Source of the DNA: Berkiella sp963829835
GTDB lineage: Bacteria > Pseudomonadota > Gammaproteobacteria > Berkiellales > Berkiellaceae
Length of the DNA stretch: 64,000 bases
NCBI GenBank assembly: GCA_963829835.1
Contig: CAWHKC010000004.1
Location: forward strand, 2,790,001 to 2,854,000
Direction: 5' to 3'
The position numbers and the translations under genes were made by a program. Below are positions 25,640 through 34,526 of this stretch, piece by piece. Within the stretch, counting starts at the first letter, position 1; every line of letters begins with the position of its first letter. Below the pieces are notes generated by a model that worked only from the letters and a program-made list of their open reading frames with translations, did no database searches and was not told where the DNA came from.

Positions 25640-26389
25640 TTATCTACCAGCTTTAGGTAGCATAACAGTGGTGCGTACCGCACCGTGTGCAGTAGCAGAT
25701 TGTGAAGGAGCAACTCTTGCTGTATGAGCAACTGTAGCTGAAGGTGCCGCAGCAGGATTCATCACTCTAGTTGACGACACATTATGAGCACTTGCTGGAA
25801 TAACAGGAGCAGAGGTATGAACGGTGCCACCTCTGATAGTATCTTTCGTGGTGGTCACAACAGAAGGCGCAGATCCTGGTGCAGTTCTTTGAACAGTGGA
25901 ATGTGACCCTTGAGTGCCACCATGAAACAAATTAAAGAAACCTTTTCCAGTGTTCGCTGCTTGAGGAGCGGGAGCAGGTACAACAACAGGGTTAGGAACC
26001 ATAGCAGGTGCAGTATGAACCACATGTGGTTGTTGAGAAACGACAGCGGGTGCGCCATGTAAAATATGTGGTTGGGAAACAACCGCAGGTCCACCATGAA
26101 TAATATGTGCTTGAGGGACTGGAGCGACATGTGCGACCTGAGTTACATGTACGTGTGGCTTGTGAAAAATATGCCATGGATTATTCCACCAACCACCAAC
26201 ATGTAGCACTGGTTGCGGAGCACCTACAACATGATAAACAGGAGCAGCTACTGGAGTTGCTGCTATTAATGCGCCAATGGCGCCAAAAGCTAATCCTATG
26301 CCTAAAGCTGGCGCTAAAGGAGCGCCACCCAGTAAAGCAATACCAAAACCAACTGCACCACAAATAGCAAAAGCCGCTTTCATACTCAT
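25640..26389 (-). CDS. His/Ala/Pro-rich low-complexity protein with hydrophobic N-terminus
   Basis: The 249-residue product starts MSMKAAFAICGAVGFGIALLGG and has one or two hydrophobic, glycine-rich segments (to about residue 50). The rest is low-complexity: repeated units such as HIIHGGPAVVSQP, HILHGAPAVVSQQ and HVVHTAPAMV rich in His, and then a Thr/Ala/Ser-rich tail. The regular histidines could bind metal, but nothing proves it. I choose the ATG at 26389; AGGGG lies about 10 bases upstream. TTG at 26395 and ATG at 26383 are alternatives. No known family recognised. Confidence 0.75.
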   Translation of the reverse strand: MSMKAAFAICGAVGFGIALLGGAPLAPALGIGLAFGAIGALIAATPVAAPVYHVVGAPQPVLHVGGWWNNPWHIFHKPHVHVTQVAHVAPVPQAHIIHGGPAVVSQPHILHGAPAVVSQQPHVVHTAPAMVPNPVVVPAPAPQAANTGKGFFNLFHGGTQGSHSTVQRTAPGSAPSVVTTTKDTIRGGTVHTSAPVIPASAHNVSSTRVMNPAAAPSATVAHTARVAPSQSATAHGAVRTTVMLPKAGR

Positions 26390-26429
26390 TGTCAAAAACC
26401 CCTAGATTATAATAAACAGAATTTAAAAA

Positions 26430-26690
26430 TTAATAGATCCAAATTTCTTGGCCGTAATAGCCTGGATAATAGCTATCGTAAACAACGACCGTATCGTAGC
26501 CATAACCATATCCATAGCCGTAATTATTGTAGCCATAGTATGGAGAGTAATAAGAGTCATAGTAGTAAGGACTACTACTTGCTGCTATAACAGCCGCCCC
26601 CAAAGTAACAAGAAATGCTGCCGCTAGTATTTCATCAGCACCAGCTGCACCAGATACATTTTGAATTTCAACGTTAGATAGGTCACGCAT
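26430..26690 (-). CDS. Small Tyr/Gly-rich protein with bacteriocin-type leader-like N-terminus
   Basis: The 86-residue product starts MRDLSNVEIQNVSGAAG. This closely follows the double-glycine leader pattern (M-R-E/D-L-x-x-x-E-x-x-x-V-S-G-A/G) that C39-peptidase transporters cleave. A small hydrophobic segment follows (ILAAAFLVTLGAAVIAA), then a tail of Tyr and Gly (YYGYNNYGYGYGYGYD). The mature part does not look like a classical bacteriocin. AAGGAG precedes the ATG at 26690. No C39 transporter lies in the window. Confidence 0.8.
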   Translation of the reverse strand: MRDLSNVEIQNVSGAAGADEILAAAFLVTLGAAVIAASSSPYYYDSYYSPYYGYNNYGYGYGYGYDTVVVYDSYYPGYYGQEIWIY

Positions 26691-26710
26691 GGAAGTTTCT
26701 CCTTGAAACA

Positions 26711-27281
26711 TTTTGTAAGTATTATGGGATAGAAGGTAACAATCTAGGGATAAACTGACAATGAATTAATGACAAAAGGGTAACTAAAATCGATAAGCGG
26801 TAATGTCATAGGGCTTTTTATTACTATGTTAAGAAACAAACGATAAATCAGTTATTTAACACAATTTGGATTAAATTTCTTCTTTGTCATTAGATGCGCA
26901 TTTTACAGGGTATTTTAAACAAGTCACTATTTGTATGAAAAATCTAATCTTAAATTGATATTAATTACACGTAATTGCGATGAACTCCACGCATTTTTAA
27001 CTTAATTACAGATATAAGAATAAATGGGATATACCAGCGGCAGGACTTTTTGGGCTCACTGTGGCATAATAACAACATAATATTTGAGGAGACAAACAAC
27101 CTTAAATATTACATGTTTTAAAACATCTCATTATATTTTACAGGCATTTTATGCCGTTAAAATACGTCAGTAAATAAAGCACTAATTATAACGTCTCAAC
27201 AGACTGAACGTTAATCTAAAATACAAACGACGCATTCTATTGCCTATAGAAAAAGTTTGTTTACATGTGGGTGGAACAAAT
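26711..27281. other. Gene-free stretch upstream of the MATE gene
   Basis: This AT-rich stretch of about 570 bases separates divergent genes and must hold both promoters. I see a 14-base palindrome ATGTTTTAAAACAT at 27113-27126 and a small hairpin GGCATTTTATGCC near 27143. No tRNA-like or protein-coding segment was found. Confidence 0.5.
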
Positions 27282-28691
27282 ATGCTAATCACAACAAATG
27301 CAAACGCAAATACAAGTAAACTTGAAGGTTTAACTGTTGCCGCACAAACGAAAGGGCATCTCTATGCTCTTTGGATGATTTGTTTTCCTTTGATGTTATC
27401 AGCGCTTTCCGGATCCTTAATGTTATTTTTTGATAGGATCATTCTTGCTAAATATGATACGAATGCCATGATTGCAGCCACAACGGCTGGTAATATTTCA
27501 TATATTTTCCAATTTGGTGCCATGTCCATTACGATGATCGCAGAAGTCTTTGTGGGGCAGTTTAACGGCGCACAACAATTTAAAAATATTGGCAAACCCG
27601 TATGGCAAATGATTTGGTTTTCACTCATGTGTGGCATCATCATGGTCCCGATGGGTTTATTTGGCCAATCGTTTTTTATTCCTGCTGAACTTGGTGCGGA
27701 TGGTTATGCCTATTTTAAATGGATGATGATACTTGGTGTTGGCTATCCCTTGGTAGGTGCACTTACAAGCTTCTTTGTGGGTAGAGGGCAAGTCAAAGTC
27801 ATTGCTTTTTCTGTCTTGTTCGCAAATATACTCAATTTAGTTTTAGTAACATTACTTGTATTTGGTGTACCAGGCATCATTCCCTCTATGGGAGCAGAAG
27901 GGGCATCAATCGCGACCGGCGTTGCACAATTATGTGTTGCAATTGGCTTGTTTATTTGTTTCTTGAAATCGTCCAATCGTAAGCAATTTCATACCCATCT
28001 TTGGAAATTTGATTACTCATTATTTATAAAATGCATCAAGACAGGTTTACCTAATTCGATAGGCCATATGGCGGCCTATTCAGCTTGGGCATTTGTAATG
28101 TTTATTCTAGCCAAAAGAAGTTTAGATCATGTAACTGTGGTAACCATTGGCTTTAGTATATGGATGCTCTTTTCCTTCATCACAGAAGGTCTGCAGATGG
28201 GCGTTACCGCTATGGCTTCTAATCATATTGGTGCCAAAAAATGGGAAAGTGTTAAAGAGGTGTTAATAGCTGGTCTTCGTTTGCAGTTTATATTAGCTTT
28301 GGTCTTAGCAATTCCCTTAGTTATTATGCCTGGTTTTTTAGTTGAGTTTTTTATCCCCATTAATGATGAAGTAACCGATATTTCTCATATGAGAAGTTTA
28401 ATTGAGCTCAGTTGTCGTTGGTTATGGTTGGCCTATCTTTTTGATGGCATGGCATGGGTTGTTGACGGCATTTTAACAGCAGGCGGGGATACGCGTTTCA
28501 TTATGTTTATGAATTCTCTTGGAACATGGATTTTTTGTATCGTCCCTATCTATTTCTTTGTTATTAAAATGGAAGGTGAGCCGATTTTGACTTTAAAATT
28601 AATAACTGTCTATTGTGTGATACTTTTCTCCAGTTACTATTTGCGCTATAAAACGAAAAAGTGGAAAAATAATCTTTTGATAACCAACTAA
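27282..28691 (+). CDS. MATE family multidrug/metabolite efflux transporter
   Basis: The 469-residue protein has about twelve hydrophobic segments and the two-fold MATE arrangement: residues around FPLMLSALSGSLMLFFDRIILAKY in the first half, and GLPNSIGHMAAYSAWAFVMFILAKRS in the second. MATE proteins export organic cations in exchange for Na+ or H+. The ATG at 27282 is used because GGGTGGAA precedes it; a TTG at 27240 would add 14 residues without a ribosome site. A type A palindrome follows. Confidence 0.92.
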   Translation: MLITTNANANTSKLEGLTVAAQTKGHLYALWMICFPLMLSALSGSLMLFFDRIILAKYDTNAMIAATTAGNISYIFQFGAMSITMIAEVFVGQFNGAQQFKNIGKPVWQMIWFSLMCGIIMVPMGLFGQSFFIPAELGADGYAYFKWMMILGVGYPLVGALTSFFVGRGQVKVIAFSVLFANILNLVLVTLLVFGVPGIIPSMGAEGASIATGVAQLCVAIGLFICFLKSSNRKQFHTHLWKFDYSLFIKCIKTGLPNSIGHMAAYSAWAFVMFILAKRSLDHVTVVTIGFSIWMLFSFITEGLQMGVTAMASNHIGAKKWESVKEVLIAGLRLQFILALVLAIPLVIMPGFLVEFFIPINDEVTDISHMRSLIELSCRWLWLAYLFDGMAWVVDGILTAGGDTRFIMFMNSLGTWIFCIVPIYFFVIKMEGEPILTLKLITVYCVILFSSYYLRYKTKKWKNNLLITN

Positions 28692-28701
28692 CCTCTAAGT
28701 G

Positions 28702-28781
28702 GTAGGGTGGGCAAAGCTTTTAGCGTGCCCACCATCTTAGATAATGTGATTGGTGGGCACACTTCGTTTTGCCCACCCTAC
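28702..28781. repeat. Type A intergenic palindrome (copy 2)
   Basis: It has ends GTAGGGTGGGC and GCCCACCCTAC, with the internal arm AAAGCTTTTAGCGTGCCCACC shared in part with copy 3. It lies between the converging MATE and CaaX-protein genes and could end both transcripts. Confidence 0.88.
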
Positions 28782-28791
28782 AACTTCAGTT

Positions 28792-29208
28792 TCACAAAAT
28801 AGTACATTTATTGCTGCGATGAGCAGGAGGTGGAGGTGACTCATGTATCAACTTTTTATCAATGGCAAACCTTCTGAATTCATCTTGCATCTGTGCAGAG
28901 ATCCCCGGAATGGGAGTATATAGATATAAGAGCGTTATTGGTTGCGGTGCAAGTGGTAATATCGATAAAATCGCCGTTTTTTTGATTTCAGGTGCGATCA
29001 CAAAATTGCAATTATCCATATCTCGCATGAGATCAATTTGTCCTAATACAGCGGCTCGCTGATATACCTGGGCAAAATTCGCTTGGGTAAGTTGATCTTT
29101 TCCAGTTGTCTTATAATTTTTAATTAATTCATCAATCTCTTCGGTGCCTTTGAGCATTTTATTTAATTCTCTTTTTTTATGACATGAAGTGGTTAGCCGA
29201 CGAACCAT
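28792..29208 (-). CDS. Small helical protein with C-terminal CaaX box (CTIL)
   Basis: The 138-residue product is helical, ends with a polyproline stretch (SPPPPAHRSNK) and then CTIL at the extreme C-terminus. I checked the codons: TGT ACT ATT TTG TGA. Cys-x-aliphatic-Leu is the CaaX pattern that host geranylgeranyltransferase I recognises. A basic, proline-rich stretch just before it is usual in prenylated proteins. Prenylated effectors with CaaX boxes are known from Legionella. The body (ELIKNYKTTGKDQLTQANFAQVYQRAA) is not recognised. The start is uncertain: ATG at 29208, or ATG at 29157 with AGAGAA upstream. It diverges from the P450 gene. Confidence 0.75.
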   Translation of the reverse strand: MVRRLTTSCHKKRELNKMLKGTEEIDELIKNYKTTGKDQLTQANFAQVYQRAAVLGQIDLMRDMDNCNFVIAPEIKKTAILSILPLAPQPITLLYLYTPIPGISAQMQDEFRRFAIDKKLIHESPPPPAHRSNKCTIL

Positions 29209-29305
29209 ACCATAAGAAAAAATAACCAGTAAAGCTTTGCTCTCTTGTTTCGATATATGTCTAGAGTGATTAGCTATATGTCAAACATTGATTTGGGAGC
29301 AAGTT

Positions 29306-30805
29306 ATGCAGACAGGTCCACTTTCATCCAGTCGATTTTCTTTTATGTCCGGTTTAATTGAAAAGGTTTGTGAGGGTATTGAACTCCTCAAAGATGGATA
29401 CAAAATTATTACGCAAAAAGAAGGTTTTATATTAGGTGAGCTTACGGACAGAGCAGATCAAAGTGAGGACGGATACGCTTCAACCTATATAGGGTTGCCA
29501 TTCTTTAAATTGGCTAGTTTTCATGTCTTTACGGGAGAGCGTTATTTAAAAGAAGCCGTTTCCTATGGTGAATATCAAGAAGGCTTTCCTGAAAAATTTG
29601 ATCCCAGAGCTAGACAACTTTTTGAACCGTTGAAAGATTTTCTTGGAAATGAAAGCATTATCAACCTCAATGGTCCAGAAGTTCCTATGGAGCGTAAAGC
29701 GATTAAGGATCATTTAACCATGGCCAAAGCCCTGGATGCGTCCAAAGAAGTTTTTATGAGGATTGCAGCAAATTGGTCACAGAATCAATCGATAAATCAT
29801 CAGATCTGTTTAGCTTGTACTCAAGTAATTGCCAGCGCATGGTTGCATTGTAAAGATATTCCTCGGGAACTCGTACCTTTACTGAAAAAAGCAGAACATG
29901 CTGTCTTTAATCGTGACAAGATTAGTAATAGTGACTTTGATAAATTAAAAAGAGATTTTCAAACTTTAAATGATGCATATATGGATGCTAATGAAGCAAA
30001 AATTCTATCTGAGGATAGTTATCTCAAACATATGCTTGAAACCCGCAAGGCTAAACATCTTAAAGATTTAAAAGGACTATATGCATTGGTCGTTGAAGGA
30101 AATATAACAACCGTTATGACATGCGCTATTTTAGAAATAGCAAGCAACAAAGAGTTACAAAGACAACTAAGGGAAGAGCTCAAATCGGTTGATATCAAAG
30201 ATTTAGATTCACTTAATGGCTTTGCGAAAATTAAAAGTCTAAAACTGTTAAATAATATCTATCTTGAATCTTTACGAGCATTCTCACCAGCACCTCCTTT
30301 AGTCCGATATGCTTCCAAAGCTGGCAAGATAGGAGGTAAAGATATTGCAGCCCGTTCCTATTTGTTCATGCCATTGCGTAAAATTATGCATAACAGCAAA
30401 AAATGGGAAAATCCTGAGCAATTTATCCCACAGCGCCACGAAAATACTCTTCATAGAATCAATTTTTATCCGCTAACGCCCTTTTCAACGGGTCCAAGAG
30501 TTTGTCCTGCCTCTTTTGGATTTACGGAAGCCTTATTTAAAACTGCCATGGTTATTTTATTTAAAAATAACCAATTATCTTTGACTTCTCATGCATTCGT
30601 TGAGCAAATACCCGTAAATACCAAAGAACCAAGATTGAAACAAACCTATTTTGGGAAACTCGAAAAGGGGACAAGGGGTGCTGATGTTTTACCGCTCACA
30701 CCTGCATATGATGTTCAAATGAGAAGCAATACTGATCTGGTAAGTATCCCTTTACCCATTCCGGTTCCACCAAATCATCAACAAGATTTCAGAATCCGTT
30801 TTTAA
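29306..30805 (+). CDS. Cytochrome P450-like protein
   Basis: The 499-residue protein has the P450 landmarks in order: an ExxR helix (YLESLRAFSPAPPLVRYASK), a PERF-like segment (WENPEQFIPQRH) and the heme-ligand region FSTGPRVCPASF with Cys at residue 400. The consensus FxxGxRxCxG is kept except that Pro-Ala replaces the last positions. P450s are mono-oxygenases; the substrate is unknown, and no redox partner gene lies nearby. GGGAG precedes the ATG at 29306, so the upstream TTG at 29288 is not used here. P450s of this length are more typical of eukaryotes than of ordinary gammaproteobacteria. Confidence 0.85.
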   Translation: MQTGPLSSSRFSFMSGLIEKVCEGIELLKDGYKIITQKEGFILGELTDRADQSEDGYASTYIGLPFFKLASFHVFTGERYLKEAVSYGEYQEGFPEKFDPRARQLFEPLKDFLGNESIINLNGPEVPMERKAIKDHLTMAKALDASKEVFMRIAANWSQNQSINHQICLACTQVIASAWLHCKDIPRELVPLLKKAEHAVFNRDKISNSDFDKLKRDFQTLNDAYMDANEAKILSEDSYLKHMLETRKAKHLKDLKGLYALVVEGNITTVMTCAILEIASNKELQRQLREELKSVDIKDLDSLNGFAKIKSLKLLNNIYLESLRAFSPAPPLVRYASKAGKIGGKDIAARSYLFMPLRKIMHNSKKWENPEQFIPQRHENTLHRINFYPLTPFSTGPRVCPASFGFTEALFKTAMVILFKNNQLSLTSHAFVEQIPVNTKEPRLKQTYFGKLEKGTRGADVLPLTPAYDVQMRSNTDLVSIPLPIPVPPNHQQDFRIRF

Positions 30806-31202
30806 GTATTGCAACCAAGGGTGACATTGATCCAGGTTCATGTCATCAAAAGATGAATATCGTTACTGAAATACACCATTCTTCAAACATTTAAATCATG
30901 TTTATGATGAGAATGGTTTTATTCCTACACAACATTAAGAATCTATGCTGGTCTTTGGATGATGACTTAATGTAAAATGGCCATGAACAAAAGCGGGTGA
31001 GTAACCCGTAATGAGCTAAGTCCTTAAAGAATCGAATAAAATTTTTTAAGGACACAATTTAATTTTGTTCGTTAGACACTTTTTAGTACAAGAAGTTGGA
31101 GTCAAAATAAAATAAATAGAGAGCTTAGGCTGTATATATATTTTATTTTTCTAAACTTCTGTGCTAGATTTGTGATAGCTACCATAAGTGAGGAGATACT
31201 TG
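30806..31202. other. Gene-free stretch before the histone-like gene
   Basis: About 400 bases hold no supported gene. Visible structures are an inverted repeat with arms CCATTCTTC/GAGAATGG (about 30887-30935) and a hairpin with arms GTCCTTAAA/TTTAAGGAC (31020-31053). Promoter elements for the histone-like gene must lie here but none is convincing. Confidence 0.45.
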
Positions 31203-31487
31203 ATGATTGCTCGTAAGAAGACTGCAACAAAACGTAAGGCTACTGCTAAGAAGTCCCCTGCCAAAAAACGGAAAGTTGCTGCTAAAGCTGCTGCTCCTAA
31301 AAAGGCACGCAAGACCGCTAAAAAGCGTAAGACTGTAAAAAAGGCTGTTAAATCAGCTGTTGCTGCAAAGCCAAAAGCTAAAAGAAAGGCTAAGAAGAAG
31401 AGCACTGCGGCTAAAAAGCCTGCTGCTGCTAAAAAGCCAAGAGCTAAAGCTCGTAAAAAGAGAGCTAAGAAAGTTAAAGCTGCTTAA
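31203..31487 (+). CDS. Histone H1-like Lys/Ala-rich DNA-binding protein
   Basis: The 94-residue product is almost entirely Lys, Arg, Ala and Pro in repeated units (ATKRKATAKKSPAKKRK, KPKAKRKAKKK, AAKKPAAAKKPRAKARKK). This matches the C-terminal tail of eukaryotic histone H1 and the bacterial Hc1/Hc2-like proteins, which bind and condense DNA. GAGGAG lies 8 bases before the ATG at 31203; a GTG at 31188 would add five residues. A strong terminator follows, so it is a single-gene transcript and probably well expressed. Confidence 0.92.
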   Translation: MIARKKTATKRKATAKKSPAKKRKVAAKAAAPKKARKTAKKRKTVKKAVKSAVAAKPKAKRKAKKKSTAAKKPAAAKKPRAKARKKRAKKVKAA

Positions 31488-31497
31488 GCTATCTCAT

Positions 31498-31537
31498 AAA
31501 AGCCGCGATAGGTCATTGACTTATCGCGGCTTTTTTA
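31498..31537 (+). terminator. Rho-independent terminator of the histone-like gene
   Basis: AAAGCCGCGATA and TATCGCGGCTTT pair around an 11-base loop, followed by TTTTA. It lies 11 bases past the TAA. Confidence 0.9.
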
Positions 31538-31557
31538 TTTGCCTACCTAAATTCATA

Positions 31558-31576
31558 CTGGTCGCGGCAAGTAGGA
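31558..31576. repeat. Type B repeat, partial copy
   Basis: CTGGTCGCGGCAAGTAGG resembles the right half of the type B element at 32091-32120. Confidence 0.45.
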
Positions 31577-31585
31577 GGAGTGTAG

Positions 31586-32005
31586 TTATGTATCATCTCT
31601 GGATCGTCTCATTGACTTCTTCTGACTATGCTTCTTCTTCGTATCCAATCGTCTTTTAGTCGCAGCTTTAGATGGTTTTGTCTTTTTGCGTTTCTTGGGT
31701 GGTATAACTGCTTGAATAATCAACATTTGTAATCGATTTAATGCATCTTCTTTATTTCGAACTTGTGTGCGAAAGCTGGTGGCTTTAATAATTAAATCAC
31801 CATCTTGGGTTAATTTTTTTCCTAATATAGCGATTAGCCGAATACGTATGTCTTCTGGTAAAGATGTCGAATCAAAGACATTAAAGCGTAATAGAACCCC
31901 AGTCGAGACTTTATTCACATTTTGGCCCCCAGGACCAGGGGATCGGATAAAAGTGAAAATCACTTCCGATGGCTTAAGGGCTATATGTGGGGTTATCTCA
32001 ATCAT
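31586..32005 (-). CDS. arfB: Alternative ribosome-rescue factor ArfB (peptidyl-tRNA hydrolase)
   Basis: ArfB enters stalled ribosomes and releases the nascent chain. The 139-residue protein has the GGQ catalytic motif in RSPGPGGQNVNKVSTGVLL and the basic C-terminal tail (KKRKKTKPSKAATKRRLDTKKKHSQKK) that fills the empty mRNA channel. Length and order match the family (YaeJ). It lies alone on the minus strand between plus-strand genes. Confidence 0.95.
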   Translation of the reverse strand: MIEITPHIALKPSEVIFTFIRSPGPGGQNVNKVSTGVLLRFNVFDSTSLPEDIRIRLIAILGKKLTQDGDLIIKATSFRTQVRNKEDALNRLQMLIIQAVIPPKKRKKTKPSKAATKRRLDTKKKHSQKKSMRRSRDDT

Positions 32006-32090
32006 GCTATTAGTTCCATAGCTCAGCTGTACTTATGATTATACACTTATTTTAATTGAGGGATTTTAGCTATATCCTTTAATTATACAT

Positions 32091-32120
32091 CTGGAGCCGC
32101 GAACAAGTCGCGGCACGTAG
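32091..32120. repeat. Type B repeat (copy)
   Basis: CTGGAGCCGCG and CGCGGCACGTAG flank a short loop. Equivalent elements lie at 39451-39481 and 45120-45150. Confidence 0.7.
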
Positions 32121-32151
32121 GTGTTTACGCGGGTATAAATGGAGCACACCA

Positions 32152-33798
32152 TTGAACATTATTGAAATTGGTTTAGCATTTTTGGAAGGGTTAGCACTGA
32201 TCGCATCTCCTTGTATTTTACCTGTATTGCCTTTAGTGCTTTCAACCTCAGTTGAAGGAGGGCGCGATAGACCTTATGGCATTATTTTTGGATTTATTAT
32301 CTCATTTAGTGCATTTGCCCTTGGTTCATCGTGGATTGTGAACCATTTAGGAATTAATCTGGATATAATAAAGAAAGGTTCCCTCATTATTTTAGCCCTT
32401 TTCGGTATTGTACTTCTCTCAACCTATTTATCTGAAAAATTGTCTCAATTAACGCAGCGTTTCGCTAATAAAGGTCAGCAATTAGCCCAAAGTGCACAAA
32501 GAGGATTTTTAGGTGGTATGGTAATAGGCAGTTTAATAGGGTTGGTATGGACACCTTGTGCAGGCCCTATTTTAGCCGCTGCTTTGGTTCAAATCATTCG
32601 TCAGGAAAGCACATTGAACAGTGCACTGATGTTATTGGCTTTTTCACTTGGCGCAGGCCTTCCCATGTTGATTATTGCCATCACCGGTAGGGAGTTATTA
32701 AATAAAATGCGTTTTTTTGTCATTCATGCAAATGCAGTGCGAAAAGTCTTAGGTGTTTTGATATTGCTATCAGTGGCCTATATTGCGTCAGGACAAGACA
32801 TTCAAGCTGTCTTTTCTAAGGAGAAAACACCTGAAAAAATGGACTCAACCTTGCTGATTAATCCTTTACCAACCCCTTATACAGCGCCTGATTTTGCAGG
32901 GATTGAAGCGTGGATAAACTCAAAACCATTGAAAATGGAAGAACTGAAAGGGAAAGTTGTTTTAATCGACTTTTGGACCTATTCCTGTATCAATTGTATT
33001 CGAACCCTACCTTACATTACGGGATGGGATGAAAAATACCGCTCTAAAGGTCTAGTGATCGTTGGTGTGCATTCGCCAGAATTTGAATTTGAGAAAAAAT
33101 TGGATAATGTAAAAGCAGCAGTCGCAAAATTCAATATTCACTATCCTGTGGCATTAGATAACACTTTAAGTACCTGGCAAAATTTCCATAATCTTTATTG
33201 GCCGGCGCATTATCTTATTGATAAAAACGGTCGTGTCGTTTACACCCATTTTGGAGAAGGTGATTACAATGTTACTGAGCAAAATATTCGTAACTTGTTA
33301 GCCGTAAAAGATGATAACCCACCATCAGCTGAAATGCCTTCTTGGTCGCTATCCAGGCAAACACCTGAAACTTATTTAGGATATCTCAGACAGGAAAATT
33401 TCGGCAATAATGAGTCTCTCGACAAAGATAACAAACATCATTATGCCTATCCAGCTTCATTATCACGTGATCAATGGGGTTTGGAAGGGGATTGGAAGGT
33501 AGAAGGCGAAAAGATTGTTTCACAAAGCGATAAAGCTTCATTAAGACTGTATTTTAATGCCAAGAAAGTTTTCTTAGTGATGGGAACGAAAGACAACAAT
33601 CCCATTAAATTAACGCTATTATTGAACGGCAAACCTATTGGCATAAGTACGGGCATAGATGCACCCAATGGTCAAGTTGAAGTTAACCAACATAGACTTT
33701 ATGAATTAGTGAACCAATCAACCGCGGAAAATGGTTTACTAGAAATCCAAGTCAATCAGCCAGGATTAGAAGCTTATGCTTTTACCTTTGGCAATTAG
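32152..33798 (+). CDS. dipZ: DipZ-type fusion: CcdA-like membrane domain plus thioredoxin domain
   Basis: The 548-residue protein carries reducing power across the membrane. The first ~230 residues are a CcdA/DsbD-like membrane domain with the paired redox Cys in ASPCILPVLPLVL and TPCAGPILAAA. A TlpA-like thioredoxin domain follows (about 245-385) with active site YSCINCIRTLP. The last ~130 residues are a beta-rich domain usual in DipZ. The start is a TTG at 32152 with GGAG 8 bases upstream; the nearby ATG at 32139 is out of frame. It leads a short operon with the pirin and nudC genes (16-base gaps). Confidence 0.92.
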   Translation: MNIIEIGLAFLEGLALIASPCILPVLPLVLSTSVEGGRDRPYGIIFGFIISFSAFALGSSWIVNHLGINLDIIKKGSLIILALFGIVLLSTYLSEKLSQLTQRFANKGQQLAQSAQRGFLGGMVIGSLIGLVWTPCAGPILAAALVQIIRQESTLNSALMLLAFSLGAGLPMLIIAITGRELLNKMRFFVIHANAVRKVLGVLILLSVAYIASGQDIQAVFSKEKTPEKMDSTLLINPLPTPYTAPDFAGIEAWINSKPLKMEELKGKVVLIDFWTYSCINCIRTLPYITGWDEKYRSKGLVIVGVHSPEFEFEKKLDNVKAAVAKFNIHYPVALDNTLSTWQNFHNLYWPAHYLIDKNGRVVYTHFGEGDYNVTEQNIRNLLAVKDDNPPSAEMPSWSLSRQTPETYLGYLRQENFGNNESLDKDNKHHYAYPASLSRDQWGLEGDWKVEGEKIVSQSDKASLRLYFNAKKVFLVMGTKDNNPIKLTLLLNGKPIGISTGIDAPNGQVEVNQHRLYELVNQSTAENGLLEIQVNQPGLEAYAFTFGN

Positions 33799-33814
33799 AT
33801 AGAGGAGAAATTCA

Positions 33815-34510
33815 ATGATTATTCTTCGAAAATCGCATGAGCGTGGTTTAACGGAAATTGACTGGCTCAAAAGCTATCATACCTTTTCTTTTGGGAACTA
33901 TTATGATCCAAAGCATATGCATTTTGGAGATTTACGCGTCATTAATGAAGATAGAGTTCAACCTGGACAAGGCTTTGGGAAGCATGCCCATGAAGATATG
34001 GATATCATTTCCTATGTCGTAGAAGGCGCTTTAGAGCACAAAGATAGTATGGGAACTGGCTCCATTATAAAACCAGGCGATATCCAACGAATGTCAGCAG
34101 GGACTGGTGTCACCCATAGTGAATTTAATCATTCCAAAAAGGATATTGTGCATTTTTTACAGATCTGGATTATTCCTAATAAATCTAATATAAAACCCAG
34201 TTATGAACAAAAGGTGATCCCTAAATCCACCTTAAATCAATTACATCTTATTGGATCGCCACAGGGCGGAGAAAATGCCATACTTATTCACCAAAACGTG
34301 AATTTATTTGCTGCTTTTTTGAATGAAAATGCTTCTGTAAACCATGAATTTTCGAAGGGACATAAAGGTTGGTTACAACTTGTTAAAGGGGAAATTAAAG
34401 TTAATGGACAAACACTCAATGAAGGAGATGGTGCAGCAATAACTGAAGAAAAAAATCTTCAAATTGAGAGTACTAAGAATGCTGAATTTTTATTATTTGA
34501 TCTTTGGTAA
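33815..34510 (+). CDS. Pirin family protein (YhhW-like cupin)
   Basis: The 231-residue bicupin starts MIILRKSHERGLTEIDWLKSYHTFSFGNYYDP, the hallmark of pirin proteins. The metal-binding motif follows (FGKHAHEDMDIISYVVEGALEHKDSMG, with His-His-Glu-His ligands), then RMSAGTGVTHSEFN. Some bacterial members have quercetin dioxygenase activity in vitro; the natural role is unclear. GAGGAG precedes the ATG. It sits between dipZ and nudC in one operon. Confidence 0.95.
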   Translation: MIILRKSHERGLTEIDWLKSYHTFSFGNYYDPKHMHFGDLRVINEDRVQPGQGFGKHAHEDMDIISYVVEGALEHKDSMGTGSIIKPGDIQRMSAGTGVTHSEFNHSKKDIVHFLQIWIIPNKSNIKPSYEQKVIPKSTLNQLHLIGSPQGGENAILIHQNVNLFAAFLNENASVNHEFSKGHKGWLQLVKGEIKVNGQTLNEGDGAAITEEKNLQIESTKNAEFLLFDLW

Positions 34511-34526
34511 GTAGTGGTGACAATCA

